The notes: generated by a model not told the origin, from the sequence alone. A stretch of DNA of 64,000 nt from Agrobacterium arsenijevicii (GCA_000949895.1 JWIT01000002.1:186001-250000), one strand, 5' to 3'; positions 17,604-30,738 are shown, counted from the stretch's first letter. Translations and numbers: made by a program.

Positions 17604-19565
17604 CTAGCCAATCAACCGCAGATAAAACACCACCGAGCGGGCAGGCAGGAAGGCCGGATTGCCGAAATCCGTACCGATCGCGTGCCAATCGTCGCCCGGC
17701 AGCGTGAAGGGCACAATTTCCCGGCTGCGGTTGATGAGCACGGCAAGCTCTGAGTCGTTTCCGGTCTCGTGGTCCGGGGTTGAAAGAACCATGGCGAAGG
17801 CCGGCATGTCCGGCCTTTCCCATTCCGCGACCGTCATCGGTTTTCCGCCGGGCGCAAGCCATGTCACATCGCCATTGCCGGAGAAAAACTCGGTTTGCGA
17901 AAAGACGCCAAAGCGTTTGCGAAGTGCTGAAAGAAATGCCGTGTGGTCAGTCAGTTCTGGGGAGAGCGACGACCAGTCTACCCACGTTATGTCGTTATCC
18001 TGGCAATAGGCATTGTTGTTGCCATGCTGGCTGCGGCCACCCTCATCACCGGCGGTCAGCATCAATGTGCCGCGGCTGACGAAAAGCGTGGAGAGCAGTG
18101 CTTTCACATCCGCAAGCCGGGCGGCAAGGATGGCCGGGTCGTTGGTCAGACCCTCGTAGCCGTTGTTCCAGGAGTGGTTTTCATTGTGACCATCGCGATT
18201 GTTCTCGCCGTTCTTGTCATTGTGCTTGTGTTCGTGGCTGACCAGATCGAACAGGGTGAAACCGTCATGGGCGGCAAGGAAATTGACGCTACGGCTTTTC
18301 GATCGGCCATGGCGGGAAAAGATCGGCGAAGACCCGGAAAGCGCATTGGCCAGTGCGCCGGTCGTTCCCGCATCGCCGCGCCAGAACCGGCGCATATCGT
18401 CGCGGGCGCGGTCGTTCCATTCCAGAAAGCTCTCGGGGAAATTGCCGAGCTGGTAGCCGCCCGGGCCAATATCCCAGGGTTCGGCGATCAATATGCGGTC
18501 GTAAAGCACGGGGTCGGAATGCATGGCGGCAAGCGTTTCGCTGGCCATATCGAAGCCATTGGCTGTTCTTCCGATTATGGGCGCGAGATCGAAACGGAAG
18601 CCATCTACGCCGGCATTCAAAACGAAATGTCTGAGCGAATCGATGATGAGCTGGCGAATATAGGGGTGGTCGCAGGCAACCGTGTTGCCGGTGCCGGTGT
18701 CGTTGACCAGTATGCCGGGCTTGCCCTGCGGGTGCCGGAAGGCGGTGAGATTGTCCAGCCCGCGCAGCGACAGAATGGAGCCTTCGCAGTCGCTTTCACC
18801 GGTATGGTTGAAGACCAGATCGAGAATGACGCCAATGCCTTCCGCATGCAGCGCCGCAACCGTGTCGCGCAGCTCCCGCACACCGCCGGGGCAAAGACGC
18901 GGATCGAGCGCCATGAAACCGACGGGATTATAGCCCCATGCATTGGAAAGGCCGAGCGGCGGCAAGTGGCGCTCATCGATCCATGCGGTGATCGGCATCA
19001 GTTCCACCGCATCGACGCCGATCTTTTTCAAATGCGCGATAATGGCGGGATGGGCCAGTGCCGCGATGGTGCCTCTTAGCACCTCCGGCACTTCGGGATG
19101 CAATTTGGTGAAGGATTTGACTGAAAGTTCGTAGATAAGACCGCCTTCAGCAAAATGCGGAGGCTGGCGCCTGACGGGTTCGTATTGCGACAGGATGGCC
19201 TTCGGCATGATCGCGCCCGTTTCTTCGCCAAAGGCAAAAAGCGCGGGGTCATGCCGGAACGGCCGGTCTATCTCCGTGGCATAGGGGTCGAGTAGCAATT
19301 TGGAAGGGTCGAACCACAGGCCATGTTCAGGGGCATAAATGCCGTCGGCGCGATAACCATATCGCGTGCCGGCCCCGGCCTCAGTGACCGTCAGCCGGTG
19401 GATGTCATCCTCACCGCGTGTCATCGGCAAACGGGTCGTCTCTTTTTCGCCCGTTGCATCAAAAAGGCAAAGATCGATCCGGGAGGCGTGGCGGGAATAG
19501 ACCGCAAATTCCGTTCCGTTTTCCGTCTGGGTCGCGCCTTTGGGGAAAACGGATGGTTTCTGCAT
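17604..19565 (-). CDS. glgX: Glycogen debranching enzyme
   Basis: GH13_11 isoamylase-type enzyme that cleaves alpha-1,6 branches on limit dextrins left by glycogen phosphorylase. The 653-residue protein has an N-terminal CBM48-like beta domain (about 1-110) and a GH13 barrel with DLVFNHT (region I), GFRFDLA with the catalytic Asp (region II), ILIAEPWD with the acid/base Glu (region III) and NFLAAHDGFT (region IV). The start at 19565 has GGAGA upstream. It is on the same strand as pgm but 213 bp away, with a RIME-like repeat between, so it may be a separate unit. Confidence 0.93.
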   Translation of the reverse strand: MQKPSVFPKGATQTENGTEFAVYSRHASRIDLCLFDATGEKETTRLPMTRGEDDIHRLTVTEAGAGTRYGYRADGIYAPEHGLWFDPSKLLLDPYATEIDRPFRHDPALFAFGEETGAIMPKAILSQYEPVRRQPPHFAEGGLIYELSVKSFTKLHPEVPEVLRGTIAALAHPAIIAHLKKIGVDAVELMPITAWIDERHLPPLGLSNAWGYNPVGFMALDPRLCPGGVRELRDTVAALHAEGIGVILDLVFNHTGESDCEGSILSLRGLDNLTAFRHPQGKPGILVNDTGTGNTVACDHPYIRQLIIDSLRHFVLNAGVDGFRFDLAPIIGRTANGFDMASETLAAMHSDPVLYDRILIAEPWDIGPGGYQLGNFPESFLEWNDRARDDMRRFWRGDAGTTGALANALSGSSPIFSRHGRSKSRSVNFLAAHDGFTLFDLVSHEHKHNDKNGENNRDGHNENHSWNNGYEGLTNDPAILAARLADVKALLSTLFVSRGTLMLTAGDEGGRSQHGNNNAYCQDNDITWVDWSSLSPELTDHTAFLSALRKRFGVFSQTEFFSGNGDVTWLAPGGKPMTVAEWERPDMPAFAMVLSTPDHETGNDSELAVLINRSREIVPFTLPGDDWHAIGTDFGNPAFLPARSVVFYLRLIG

Positions 19566-19681
19566 GGTCTGTCTCTCCGGGGGATGGTTTTTCTCCTCCG
19601 CGAAGGAAGAAGGCGGTCCGCGGGTATCACGAGATGGCCTTGCGGCCACCTCAGAGTTTCAGAGGTGCAAAAACCTCTCTT

Positions 19682-19757
19682 CCGTCATCCTCGGGTTTGA
19701 CCCGAGGATCCACAACCCGCTGCACCATGGATCCTCGGGTCAAGCCCGAGGATGCCG
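19682..19757. repeat. RIME-like palindromic intergenic repeat, copy 2
   Basis: Two facing palindromes, CATCCTCGGG/CCCGAGGATC and GGATCCTCGGG/CCCGAGGATG, separated by about 15 bp, lie between pgm and glgX. The layout and arm sequence match copy 1 at 5849-5938, with a shorter centre. It belongs to the RIME class of Rhizobiaceae intergenic repeats. In transcripts from pgm it would form two strong hairpins. Confidence 0.75.
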
Positions 19758-19778
19758 TTGAGTGTGGCAACCAAACCC

Positions 19779-22854
<3,076 letters not shown>

Positions 22855-22859
22855 GGGCT

Positions 22860-24122
22860 CTACAGGTCCAGCTTGTCGATCATCGATTGGGTGATAAGGC
22901 AAATGCCGTTTTCCGTGCGGCGGAAACGCTTGGCATCCAGTTCAGGGTCTTCTCCTACAATCAGTCCTTCCGGAATGACCACTCCATGGTCGATGACGAC
23001 GTTGCTGAGCTGGGCATGGCGCCCGATCTTCACACTCGGCAGTACTACGGCATTCTCAAGGCGGGAGTATGAATTGGCGCGCACGCCTGTGAACAGAAGG
23101 CTGCGGTTGAGGGCGGCGCCGGAAATGATGCAATCGCCTGAGACGACCGACGACACGGCCGAACCGCGACGGTCCTCATCGTCATGCACGAATTTCGCCG
23201 GCGGGGTGATTTCCGCATAGGTCCAGATCGGCCAGGACTTGTCGTAGATATCGAGGTCCGGCACCACATCCGTCAGGTCGATGTTGGCCTGCCAATAGGC
23301 ATCGATGGTGCCGACATCGCGCCAGTAGGGTTCGTGCTCGAAATCCGAACGCACACAGGAGGAGGCGAAGCGGTGCGCGACGGCTTTGCCGTGCTCGACG
23401 ATATAGGGAATGATGTCCTTGCCGAAGTCGCGGCTGGAGGTCGGGTCGGCGGCATCGCGGCGCAGGGCTTCCATCAGGAACTTCGTGTGGAAGACGTAGA
23501 TACCCATCGAGGCGAGCGCGAAACTCTCGTTACCGGGAATGCCGGGCGGATCGGCCGGCTTTTCGATGAAGTCGATGATCTCGTCTTTTTCGTTCACATG
23601 CATCACGCCGAAGCCGGTCGCTTCCATACGCGGTACTTCAAGGCAGCCGATCGTCACGTCAGCGCCGGAATCGACATGCTGCTGCAGCATGTATTCGTAG
23701 TCCATCTTGTAAATATGGTCGCCGGCCAGAATGACCATATATTCCGGCGCATAGGGCTCGATGATGTCGATGTTCTGGTAAACGGCGTCGGCGGTGCCTT
23801 CGTACCATTGCGTTTCGGAGACGCGCTGCGAGGCCGGCAGGATGTCGAAGCTTTCGTTACGCTCGGGACGGAAAAAGTCCCAGCCGCGTTGCAGGTGGCG
23901 GATGAGGGAGTGCGCCTTGTATTGCGTGGCGACGCCGATGCGGCGGATGCCTGAGTTGAGCGCATTCGAGAGTGCAAAATCGATGATGCGCGCCTTGCCG
24001 CCGAAATAGACGGCGGGTTTTGCCCGGCGGTCTGTCAATTCCTTCAGGCGGCTTCCTCTTCCGCCCGCGAGGACATAGGCCATTGCATCACGCGCCAGGG
24101 GCTGAACTCTTTTTTCCGACAT
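22860..24122 (-). CDS. glgC: Glucose-1-phosphate adenylyltransferase
   Basis: Makes ADP-glucose from ATP and glucose-1-phosphate, the controlled step of bacterial glycogen synthesis. The 420-residue enzyme carries [28 protein letters not shown] (nucleotide loop plus activator-site Lys), [12 protein letters not shown] and [16 protein letters not shown] in the catalytic domain, and a left-handed beta-helix with hexapeptide repeats from about residue 300. GGGAGG lies 7 nt before the ATG. Agrobacterium GlgC is known to be activated by fructose-6-phosphate and pyruvate; effector residues cannot be proven by eye. Confidence 0.97.
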   Translation of the reverse strand: MSEKRVQPLARDAMAYVLAGGRGSRLKELTDRRAKPAVYFGGKARIIDFALSNALNSGIRRIGVATQYKAHSLIRHLQRGWDFFRPERNESFDILPASQRVSETQWYEGTADAVYQNIDIIEPYAPEYMVILAGDHIYKMDYEYMLQQHVDSGADVTIGCLEVPRMEATGFGVMHVNEKDEIIDFIEKPADPPGIPGNESFALASMGIYVFHTKFLMEALRRDAADPTSSRDFGKDIIPYIVEHGKAVAHRFASSCVRSDFEHEPYWRDVGTIDAYWQANIDLTDVVPDLDIYDKSWPIWTYAEITPPAKFVHDDEDRRGSAVSSVVSGDCIISGAALNRSLLFTGVRANSYSRLENAVVLPSVKIGRHAQLSNVVIDHGVVIPEGLIVGEDPELDAKRFRRTENGICLITQSMIDKLDL

Positions 24123-24143
24123 GGTGTCCTCCCGTTCTGTCTG

Positions 24144-26351
24144 TCAGTTTTCCGGTTCGAGCATGATCGTTGCCAAGGGCGGCAGGACGAGCATCGCCCC
24201 GATTTCCCCGCCCGCATTGACCGCCTGAACGCGTCCGCCATTTCCCTTGCCGCTGCCGCCGTAGATTTCGGCGTCGGTGTTGAGAATCTCCCGCCACCGC
24301 CCCGCAAGAGGAAGCGGCACATAATAGTTTTCCCGGTAGACCGGGGTCAGATTGCAGATGACCGCCACCGGTTTTTCGCCGGGCGCCGAGCGCAGCCAGG
24401 CGAAGACCGAATTCTCGTGATCGTCGACCACCAGCCATTGGAAGCCTTCGGGTTCACAGTCACGGGCGTGCAGAGCGGCTTTCGAACGGTAGGTGAGGTT
24501 GAGATCGCGCACGAGGCGGCGCATGCCCTCATGCATCGGATATTGGCGAAGGTTCCAGTCGAGCGATCCCTTTTCGCTCCATTCGCTCCACTGGGCGAAC
24601 TCCTGCCCCATGAACAGCAGCTTCTTGCCGGGGTAACCCCACATGAAGCCGTAATAGGATCGGAGATTGGCGAATTTCTGCCAGTCGTCGCCGGACATCT
24701 TGGCGATCAGCGATCCCTTGCCGTGCACCACCTCGTCATGGGAAAGCGGCAGCACGAAATTTTCGGTGAAGGCATAAAGCAGCCCGAAGGTCAGTTCCTG
24801 ATGGTGGAACTTGCGATGCACCGGCTCACGCGAGAAATAGCTCAGCGTGTCGTGCATGAAACCCATGTTCCATTTGAAGCCGAAACCGAGACCGCCCTCA
24901 TGGACGGGCTGCGACACTTTCGGCCAGGAGGTGGATTCTTCCGCGATGGTCATGACGCCCGGATGGGTGCCATAAACGAGCGAATTCATCTTCTGCAGGA
25001 AACGGACGGATTCGAGGTTTTCGCGCCCGCCATATTCGTTGGGGATCCACTCGCCTTCCTTGCGGGAATAATCGAGATAGAGCATCGACGCGACCGCATC
25101 GACGCGCAATCCGTCGAGGTGGAATTTCTCGGCCCAATAAAGCGCGTTATTGACGAGGTAGGACAAGACCTCGATGCGGCCGAAATTGTAGATGGCCGTG
25201 TTCCAGTCAGGATGAAAACCCTGACGCGGATCGGCATGTTCGTAGAGCGCTGTCCCGTCGAACAGGCGCAGGCCGTGCTCGTCGGTCGGAAAATGCGCCG
25301 GAACCCAGTCGAGGATCACGCCGATGCCGACCTTGTGGGCGCCGTTGACGAAACGCGCAAAACCTTCCGGATCGCCGAAACGGGCGGTCGGGGCGTAAAG
25401 GCCGGTCGTCTGGTAACCCCAGGACGGGTCATAGGGATGTTCGGTGATCGGCAGAAACTCGATATGGGTGAAGCCCATATCCGTGCAGTAGGGAATAAGC
25501 TGGGCGGCCAGTTCGTCCCAGCTGAGGAACGTACCGTCCGCGCGGCGTTGCCAGGAGCCGGCGTGAACCTCGTAAATGCTGATTGGCTGGCGGCGCTGGT
25601 CCACCTGCGCCCAATGTTCCCGGTGGGCCTGGTCTTCCCATTTCTGTGCCAGTTCCGGCGCAGTAACGGAGGCATTCTTCGGCCGCAATTCGCCGCGCCT
25701 CGCATAGGGATCGGCCTTCAGCGGTAGAAGCTCGCCATTGGCGCCGAGGATTTCGAACTTATAGGCACAGCCGGTATAGACGTCAGGTGCGAAAATTTCC
25801 CAGATGCCGGTATCCTTGCGGAAGCGCATCACATGCCGGCGGCCGTCCCAATTGTTGAAATCACCGACGACGGAGACGCGCCTGGCATTGGGAGCCCAGA
25901 CGGCGAAGTGGAAACCTTCAACGCCTTCAAGTTTCAGCGGATGAGCGCCCATCTTGTCGAACAGCCGCAGATGCGACCCCTCACGGACGAAATAATCGTC
26001 CATCGGTCCGAGAACCGGACCGAAGCTGTAGGGGTCGGTCACCGCCCATTCGGCATCGTCACGGCATGCCCGGTAACGCACCGGCTGGCGGGAAGTGAGA
26101 TCGACCGGACCTTCGAAAAAGCCCTCAGGATCGAGCTGTTTCAGCTCACCGATGAAATTACCGTCGAGCGTGAGGACGGACACCTCTTCGGCACCGGGGA
26201 TGAAACAGCGCGCGGAAAAACCTCCCGGCGTTTCGTGAACGCCGAGAAGTGCAAAGGGGTTGGAGTGCACACCGCTCTTGATCGCCTCGATTTCAGCCTT
26301 TGTAATCGCGCCAGTCTTTTTCTCTTCGGCCGAATTGAGCGGTTTTTTCAT
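24144..26351 (-). CDS. glgB: 1,4-alpha-glucan branching enzyme
   Basis: GH13_9 enzyme that creates alpha-1,6 branches in glycogen. The 735-residue protein has a long N-terminal region (about 1-110), a CBM48 domain (FAVWAPNARRVSVVGDFNNWDGR at about 150-172) and the catalytic barrel with DWVPAHFP, LDGLRVDAVASMLYLDYSR (catalytic Asp), TIAEESTSWP (catalytic Glu) and LPLSHDEVVHGKGS. Its ATG shares a base with the stop of glgP (TGATG), so the genes are translationally coupled. Confidence 0.97.
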   Translation of the reverse strand: MKKPLNSAEEKKTGAITKAEIEAIKSGVHSNPFALLGVHETPGGFSARCFIPGAEEVSVLTLDGNFIGELKQLDPEGFFEGPVDLTSRQPVRYRACRDDAEWAVTDPYSFGPVLGPMDDYFVREGSHLRLFDKMGAHPLKLEGVEGFHFAVWAPNARRVSVVGDFNNWDGRRHVMRFRKDTGIWEIFAPDVYTGCAYKFEILGANGELLPLKADPYARRGELRPKNASVTAPELAQKWEDQAHREHWAQVDQRRQPISIYEVHAGSWQRRADGTFLSWDELAAQLIPYCTDMGFTHIEFLPITEHPYDPSWGYQTTGLYAPTARFGDPEGFARFVNGAHKVGIGVILDWVPAHFPTDEHGLRLFDGTALYEHADPRQGFHPDWNTAIYNFGRIEVLSYLVNNALYWAEKFHLDGLRVDAVASMLYLDYSRKEGEWIPNEYGGRENLESVRFLQKMNSLVYGTHPGVMTIAEESTSWPKVSQPVHEGGLGFGFKWNMGFMHDTLSYFSREPVHRKFHHQELTFGLLYAFTENFVLPLSHDEVVHGKGSLIAKMSGDDWQKFANLRSYYGFMWGYPGKKLLFMGQEFAQWSEWSEKGSLDWNLRQYPMHEGMRRLVRDLNLTYRSKAALHARDCEPEGFQWLVVDDHENSVFAWLRSAPGEKPVAVICNLTPVYRENYYVPLPLAGRWREILNTDAEIYGGSGKGNGGRVQAVNAGGEIGAMLVLPPLATIMLEPEN

Positions 26352-28813
26352 CAGGCTCTCCAGATGTCGGCGGCATATTGCCGGATCGTCCTGTCGGACG
26401 AGAACCAGCCCATACGCGCCGTGTTACGGACTGTTTTCGCATACCAGCTTTCCGGATCGCTCCAGATCGCATCCACCTTACGCTGTGCATCGGCATAGGC
26501 GTCGAAGTCGGCAGCGACCATGAACCAGTCGCTGTTGTAGATACCGTCGATCAAGCCCGAAAAGCGGGAGCGGTCGTCAGGCGAAAACACGCCGGAGGCG
26601 ATGGATGACAGCGCCTGCGACAATTCCGCGGACTGTTCGATGATCGCCCGGGGATTGTGGCCCTCGGCGCGTGCCTTCGATACCTCTTCCGCCGTCATGC
26701 CGAAGATGACGATATTGTCCTCGCCGACATGTTCGAGCATTTCAACGTTCGCACCATCCAATGTGCCGATGGTGAGCGCGCCGTTCAGCGCGAACTTCAT
26801 GTTGCCTGTGCCCGAGGCTTCCATGCCCGCCGTCGAGATCTGTTCGGAAAGATCGGCGGCCGGGACCATGATTTCCGCAAGCGAGACGTTGTAGTTCGGA
26901 ATGAACACCACTTTCAGAAGCCCGCGCACGGCCGGATCGTTGTTGATGACCCGGGCAATATCGTTGGCAAGCTTTATGATCAGCTTCGCGTTGTGATAAC
27001 TCGGCGCCGCCTTGCCTGCGAAGAACTTAACGCGCGGTACCCATTCCAGTTCCGGGTGAGAACGGATCTGGTCATAAAGCGCCACCGTTTCGATAAGGTT
27101 CAAAAGCTGGCGCTTGTATTCGTGGATGCGCTTGATCTGGATGTCGAACATGGCCGAGGGATCGACGCGGATGCCCATGCGTTGCGCCACCGTGTTGGCG
27201 AGGCGCACCTTGTTCAGACGTTTCACTTCGGCGAATTTCTCGCGGAAACCGGCATCGTCAGCGAAACGGTCGAGCGCGGTGAGCTTTTCCGCATCGTCGA
27301 GGAAATCGTCGCCGATCGCTTCGCGGATCAACCCCGTCAGGCCGGGATTGCACTGCATCAGCCAGCGGCGCGGTGTGATGCCGTTGGTCTTGTTGTTGAT
27401 GCGCTCGGGATAAAGGCTGTGCAGGTCGGCAAAGACCGTTTCTTTCATCAGCTCGGTATGAAGTGCGGACACACCGTTGATGGAATGCGAGCCGATGAAC
27501 GCGAGGTTGCCCATACGCACACGGCGCTCGCCGCCTTCATCGATGAGAGAGATGGAGCGGATTTGCTGATCCGGCATCTTCTTTTCCTTGCGAGCATAAA
27601 CCAGCGTATTGGCGTTGATCGCATAGACGATCTGCATGTGCCTCGGCAAAAGACGCTCGAGCAACGGCACCGGCCAGCTTTCCAGCGCTTCCGGCAGAAG
27701 CGTGTGGTTGGTGTAGGAGAAGGTTCCTTGGGTAATCGTCCAGGCTTCGTCGAATTCAAGGCCGTGGACATCGCAGAGCAGGCGCATCATTTCGCAGATG
27801 GAAATGGCCGGATGCGTATCGTTGAGCTGAATCGAAACCTTGTCGGGCAACGAGGTGAAGTCAGGATATTGCTGCAGGTGGCGGCGCAGAATGTCCTGCA
27901 GCGAGGCGGAGGAGAAGAAGAATTCCTGCCGCAGGCGCAGTTCCTGCCCGGCCGGCGTCGCATCGGCGGGGTAAAGAACGCGCGTCAAGCTTTCGGCCTT
28001 GTTGCTTTCTTTCAGTGCGCCAATGTGGTCGCCGGCATTAAAGGCGGCCAGCAGAATGGGGTCGATAGGCTGCGCCGACCACAGGCGCAACGTGTTGACG
28101 CGGGTACCGCGCCAGCCGACGACCGGCGTGTCGTAAGCCATGGCGATAACGCGTTCGGCTGGTTTCCAGACGAAGCGCTGCGGCTCCTCATATCCGCCGA
28201 TGGTTTCCACCGATCCGCCGAAGCCGATTTCATAGGAGCTTTCGCGGCGTTCGAATTCCCACGGATTGCCGTGCGCCAGCCAGGTTTCCGGCAGTTCCAC
28301 CTGCCATCCGTCCGCCATCTGCTGGCGGAAAAGGCCGTGTACGTAACGGATGCCGTAGCCATAGGCGGGAATGTCGACCGTCGCCATGGATTCCATGAAA
28401 CAGGCGGCGAGACGGCCAAGGCCGCCATTGCCGAGTGCGGCATCCGGCTCCAGCCCGGCAATGACGTCGAGATCGACACCGAGCGAGGAAAGCGCATCCC
28501 TGATTTCCTGCATCAGCCCGATATTGGAGATCGCATCGCGCATGAGGCGGCCGATCAGAAATTCGAGCGACAGATAATAAACGCGCTTTGAATTGTTGGC
28601 ATAGGCCTTGCGGGTGGAGGCCATCCACTTGTCGATGATGCGGTCGCGGACGACGAGAATGGTTGCGGTCAGCCAGTCGTGCGGCTTGGCAACCTTGACG
28701 TCCTTGCCGATACGGTAGGTGAGGCGCTCGATGATTTCCGCCGCCATGATTTCCGGGTTGGAACTGCGCGGGGCGGGGCGGGGAAGATCGGCGGCGTTTA
28801 GATTATTGATCAT
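26351..28813 (-). CDS. glgP: Glycogen phosphorylase
   Basis: GT35 enzyme that releases glucose-1-phosphate from glycogen ends. At 820 residues it has the expected length. GLGNG-type segments appear as DAALGNGGLGRLAACFMESMA near the N-terminus, and the pyridoxal phosphate Lys is in EASGTGNMKFALNGALTIGTLDGANVE near residue 660. It is the first gene of glgP-glgB-glgC-glgA-pgm, the order described for Agrobacterium, so degradation and synthesis are co-expressed. The start at 28813 has only a distant AAGGTG. Confidence 0.97.
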   Translation of the reverse strand: MINNLNAADLPRPAPRSSNPEIMAAEIIERLTYRIGKDVKVAKPHDWLTATILVVRDRIIDKWMASTRKAYANNSKRVYYLSLEFLIGRLMRDAISNIGLMQEIRDALSSLGVDLDVIAGLEPDAALGNGGLGRLAACFMESMATVDIPAYGYGIRYVHGLFRQQMADGWQVELPETWLAHGNPWEFERRESSYEIGFGGSVETIGGYEEPQRFVWKPAERVIAMAYDTPVVGWRGTRVNTLRLWSAQPIDPILLAAFNAGDHIGALKESNKAESLTRVLYPADATPAGQELRLRQEFFFSSASLQDILRRHLQQYPDFTSLPDKVSIQLNDTHPAISICEMMRLLCDVHGLEFDEAWTITQGTFSYTNHTLLPEALESWPVPLLERLLPRHMQIVYAINANTLVYARKEKKMPDQQIRSISLIDEGGERRVRMGNLAFIGSHSINGVSALHTELMKETVFADLHSLYPERINNKTNGITPRRWLMQCNPGLTGLIREAIGDDFLDDAEKLTALDRFADDAGFREKFAEVKRLNKVRLANTVAQRMGIRVDPSAMFDIQIKRIHEYKRQLLNLIETVALYDQIRSHPELEWVPRVKFFAGKAAPSYHNAKLIIKLANDIARVINNDPAVRGLLKVVFIPNYNVSLAEIMVPAADLSEQISTAGMEASGTGNMKFALNGALTIGTLDGANVEMLEHVGEDNIVIFGMTAEEVSKARAEGHNPRAIIEQSAELSQALSSIASGVFSPDDRSRFSGLIDGIYNSDWFMVAADFDAYADAQRKVDAIWSDPESWYAKTVRNTARMGWFSSDRTIRQYAADIWRA

Positions 28814-29253
28814 TGGTCGGTCAGCACCTTGGTGGGAGGAGAGGGTCTGAGAGGTCGATCCGGTTTGCCTTTGCTGATGCCAGTTTATGCATCGATATGG
28901 AGGCGTGGCAACAGCATTTTTTGCGGAAACTTGAATAGCTTAGCGTAATGAAAAATAAGACTTTTTCCTCAGCATCCCTATGGATCGCCGAAGGCATTGC
29001 CGGCCCTGTGTGCGCCGTTCTTGAACGGAGTGGCGTGGTATTTGCGATGCCGGGCATCGTTCATAAAAGGGAGAGGGGCTGCAATATTTCTGAAATGGTT
29101 CACCGGTCCTGAAAACTGTTTCGGTCTATCGGATCACACACTAGCCTTCGCAGCGGAGAGAATTCAATGAAAATAAACGGGGCGGTGCCGCAGCCGCGCC
29201 GGCTTGTGGCGGCGGCGGTGAAAAAACGGCTTCGATCACCTGGAAAATGATGT
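28814..29253. other. Intergenic region upstream of glgP
   Basis: A 440-bp region before the glycogen operon. It must contain the glgP promoter on the minus strand. A 78-codon minus-strand frame (28821-29057) has no ribosome site and an atypical composition, so I do not call it. On the plus strand a 27-codon frame with a good ribosome site is listed separately (29167-29250). No operator or riboswitch is recognisable. Confidence 0.4.
29167..29250 (+). CDS. Candidate small ORF (27 residues), basic peptide
   Basis: An ATG at 29167 is preceded by GGAGAG at 6 nt and opens a 27-residue frame ending at TGA 29248-29250. The peptide is basic, with about nine Lys/Arg residues and a Val-Ala core (RRLVAAAVKKRLR) that could form an amphipathic helix. 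It runs opposite to the downstream amidotransferase gene and stops just before that gene's end. No family is recognised, and a chance frame cannot be excluded. Confidence 0.25.
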   Translation: MKINGAVPQPRRLVAAAVKKRLRSPGK

Positions 29254-30024
29254 TTACCGCGGGAAAAAAGGTTCAGTCATCATCCCGCCGGCACGGATCG
29301 TCACCCGGGTATTGGGCGGAACGGCGCACCAGGGGGTGCAATCGAAGGAGAACGGTTCCGAACTCAGCGCGATGCCCTCTTCAAGCCCGCGCCAATAAAG
29401 CGTCGGCGGTTTGTCGTCGCTTGACCAGCGGAAGGCGTGCAGGCAGTCGCCATCCATCAGCACGGCGCTGAACCGCAAGGCGGAAGAAACGCCCGCTGCG
29501 ATCATTTTTTCCAGGCAGAGGCGTAGTGCTGTGGAAATGGCCCGGACCGGGTCCGCATCAAGGCCGTGGCCGGCGGCGATCAGGAAGATGGCTTCGCTGT
29601 CGCCGGTGCCGCGCCGGGAAGCATAGATATTGTCAGGAATGAGGGAATCGATGTCGCGCCTTATCTGTTCGTAACCGCCGATCTGACCGTTATGCATGAA
29701 CAGATATTGCCCGTGCGCAAAGGGATGGCAGTTTGCGCGGGATACTTCGCCTGATGTGGCGGAGCGGACATGGGCCATGAACATGCCAGAGCGAAGCTGG
29801 TGGCAAAGGGCGGCCAGATTGGCGTCGGACCAGGCGGGTCTGGTATCGCGAAAAACGCCGGGCGTCCCGCGTTCGCCATACCAGCCAAGACCACAACCGT
29901 CGCCATTGACGACGGTTTTGGCTTCCCTTGCGGCCATGGACTGGCTGACCAGCGATGCTTCCGGCTCGATCAGAAGACTGTCGAGCCAGACAGGTTTACC
30001 GGAATAGGCAAAGAGGCGGCACAT
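29254..30024 (-). CDS. Class II glutamine amidotransferase (YafJ/EgtC-like)
   Basis: A 256-residue single-domain Ntn-type amidotransferase. The sequence begins MCRLFAYSG, so Cys2 becomes the N-terminal nucleophile after Met removal. Supporting motifs are NGDGCGLGWYG, MAHVRSATSGEVSRANCHPF and YLFMHNGQIGG, the glutamine-binding set of this family. It contains no synthase domain, so the ammonia acceptor is unknown; relatives include EgtC and YafJ. Its ATG directly follows the racemase stop (TGAATG), indicating a two-gene operon. Confidence 0.9.
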   Translation of the reverse strand: MCRLFAYSGKPVWLDSLLIEPEASLVSQSMAAREAKTVVNGDGCGLGWYGERGTPGVFRDTRPAWSDANLAALCHQLRSGMFMAHVRSATSGEVSRANCHPFAHGQYLFMHNGQIGGYEQIRRDIDSLIPDNIYASRRGTGDSEAIFLIAAGHGLDADPVRAISTALRLCLEKMIAAGVSSALRFSAVLMDGDCLHAFRWSSDDKPPTLYWRGLEEGIALSSEPFSFDCTPWCAVPPNTRVTIRAGGMMTEPFFPR

Positions 30025-30738
30025 TCATGCGGCTCTGCTGAGGGCCTTGTCTCCGAGCGCAAAGCCGACAGCGGCCTTGGCGTGAATGGCGGTCGAATCG
30101 TAACCCGGCAAAGGAAGGGCGTCGGGATCGATCAGCAGGGAAATTTCGGTGCAGCCGAGAATGACGGAATCGACGCCGAGCGCACGGGCTTTTTCGATGA
30201 CCGACAGATAGCGCTCGCGCGAGCACGACTTGATCTCGCCCTGGCACAGCTCTCCGAAGATGATGTCGTGGATGGCGGCCCTGTCATCCGCATCGGGCAC
30301 GACCACGTCGACACCATGGCGGCGCATGCGGTCGGTGTAGAAGCCGTGTTCCATGGTGTAGCGGGTGGCGAGCAGAAGCGGCTTGCGGCGTCCGTCCGCC
30401 TTCAATGCGGCAGCGGTTTCGTCGATGATGTCGATCAGGGCGACGCCCGACATTTTTTCAACGGTTTCCGCGACCAGATGCATGGTGTTGGTGCAGATCA
30501 ACACGCAATCGGCCCCTGCTGTGGCAAGTCGCGCACCGGCAGCACCCAAAAGCGCGCCGGCTTCATCCCAGCGGTCGGCCTTCTGAAGGGCGACGACCTC
30601 GGAGAAATCGAGGGAATGCATGACGATGTCGGCCGAGACCAGCCCGCCGCGGCTGTCGCGCACGGCCTCGTTGATCATGCGGTAATAGGTTGCGGTGGAT
30701 TCCCAGCTCATACCGCCGATCAGACCGATCCGTTTCAT
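30025..30738 (-). CDS. Aspartate/glutamate racemase family protein
   Basis: Cofactor-independent racemase-type enzyme, 237 residues from the ATG at 30738 (AAGGGA 7 nt upstream). MKRIGLIGGMSWESTATYYR is the YgeA-type N-terminus; the two catalytic cysteines are Cys82 in LICTNTMH and Cys196 in ILGCTEI. The frame runs on to 30849 without family support. It is co-transcribed with the amidotransferase and divergent from an Lrp-type regulator that may control it. Substrate (Asp, Glu or another amino acid) is not determined. Confidence 0.88.
   Translation of the reverse strand: MKRIGLIGGMSWESTATYYRMINEAVRDSRGGLVSADIVMHSLDFSEVVALQKADRWDEAGALLGAAGARLATAGADCVLICTNTMHLVAETVEKMSGVALIDIIDETAAALKADGRRKPLLLATRYTMEHGFYTDRMRRHGVDVVVPDADDRAAIHDIIFGELCQGEIKSCSRERYLSVIEKARALGVDSVILGCTEISLLIDPDALPLPGYDSTAIHAKAAVGFALGDKALSRAA

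Noticed and set aside
26657-28591. Long plus-strand frame opposite glgP
   Set aside because: Shadow of glgP; composition is typical of antisense translation (His/Arg/Gly/Val-rich) with no motif.
28821-29057. 78-codon minus-strand frame upstream of glgP
   Set aside because: No ribosome site, Ser/Cys/Lys-rich random-looking translation, and it occupies the region where the glgP promoter should be.
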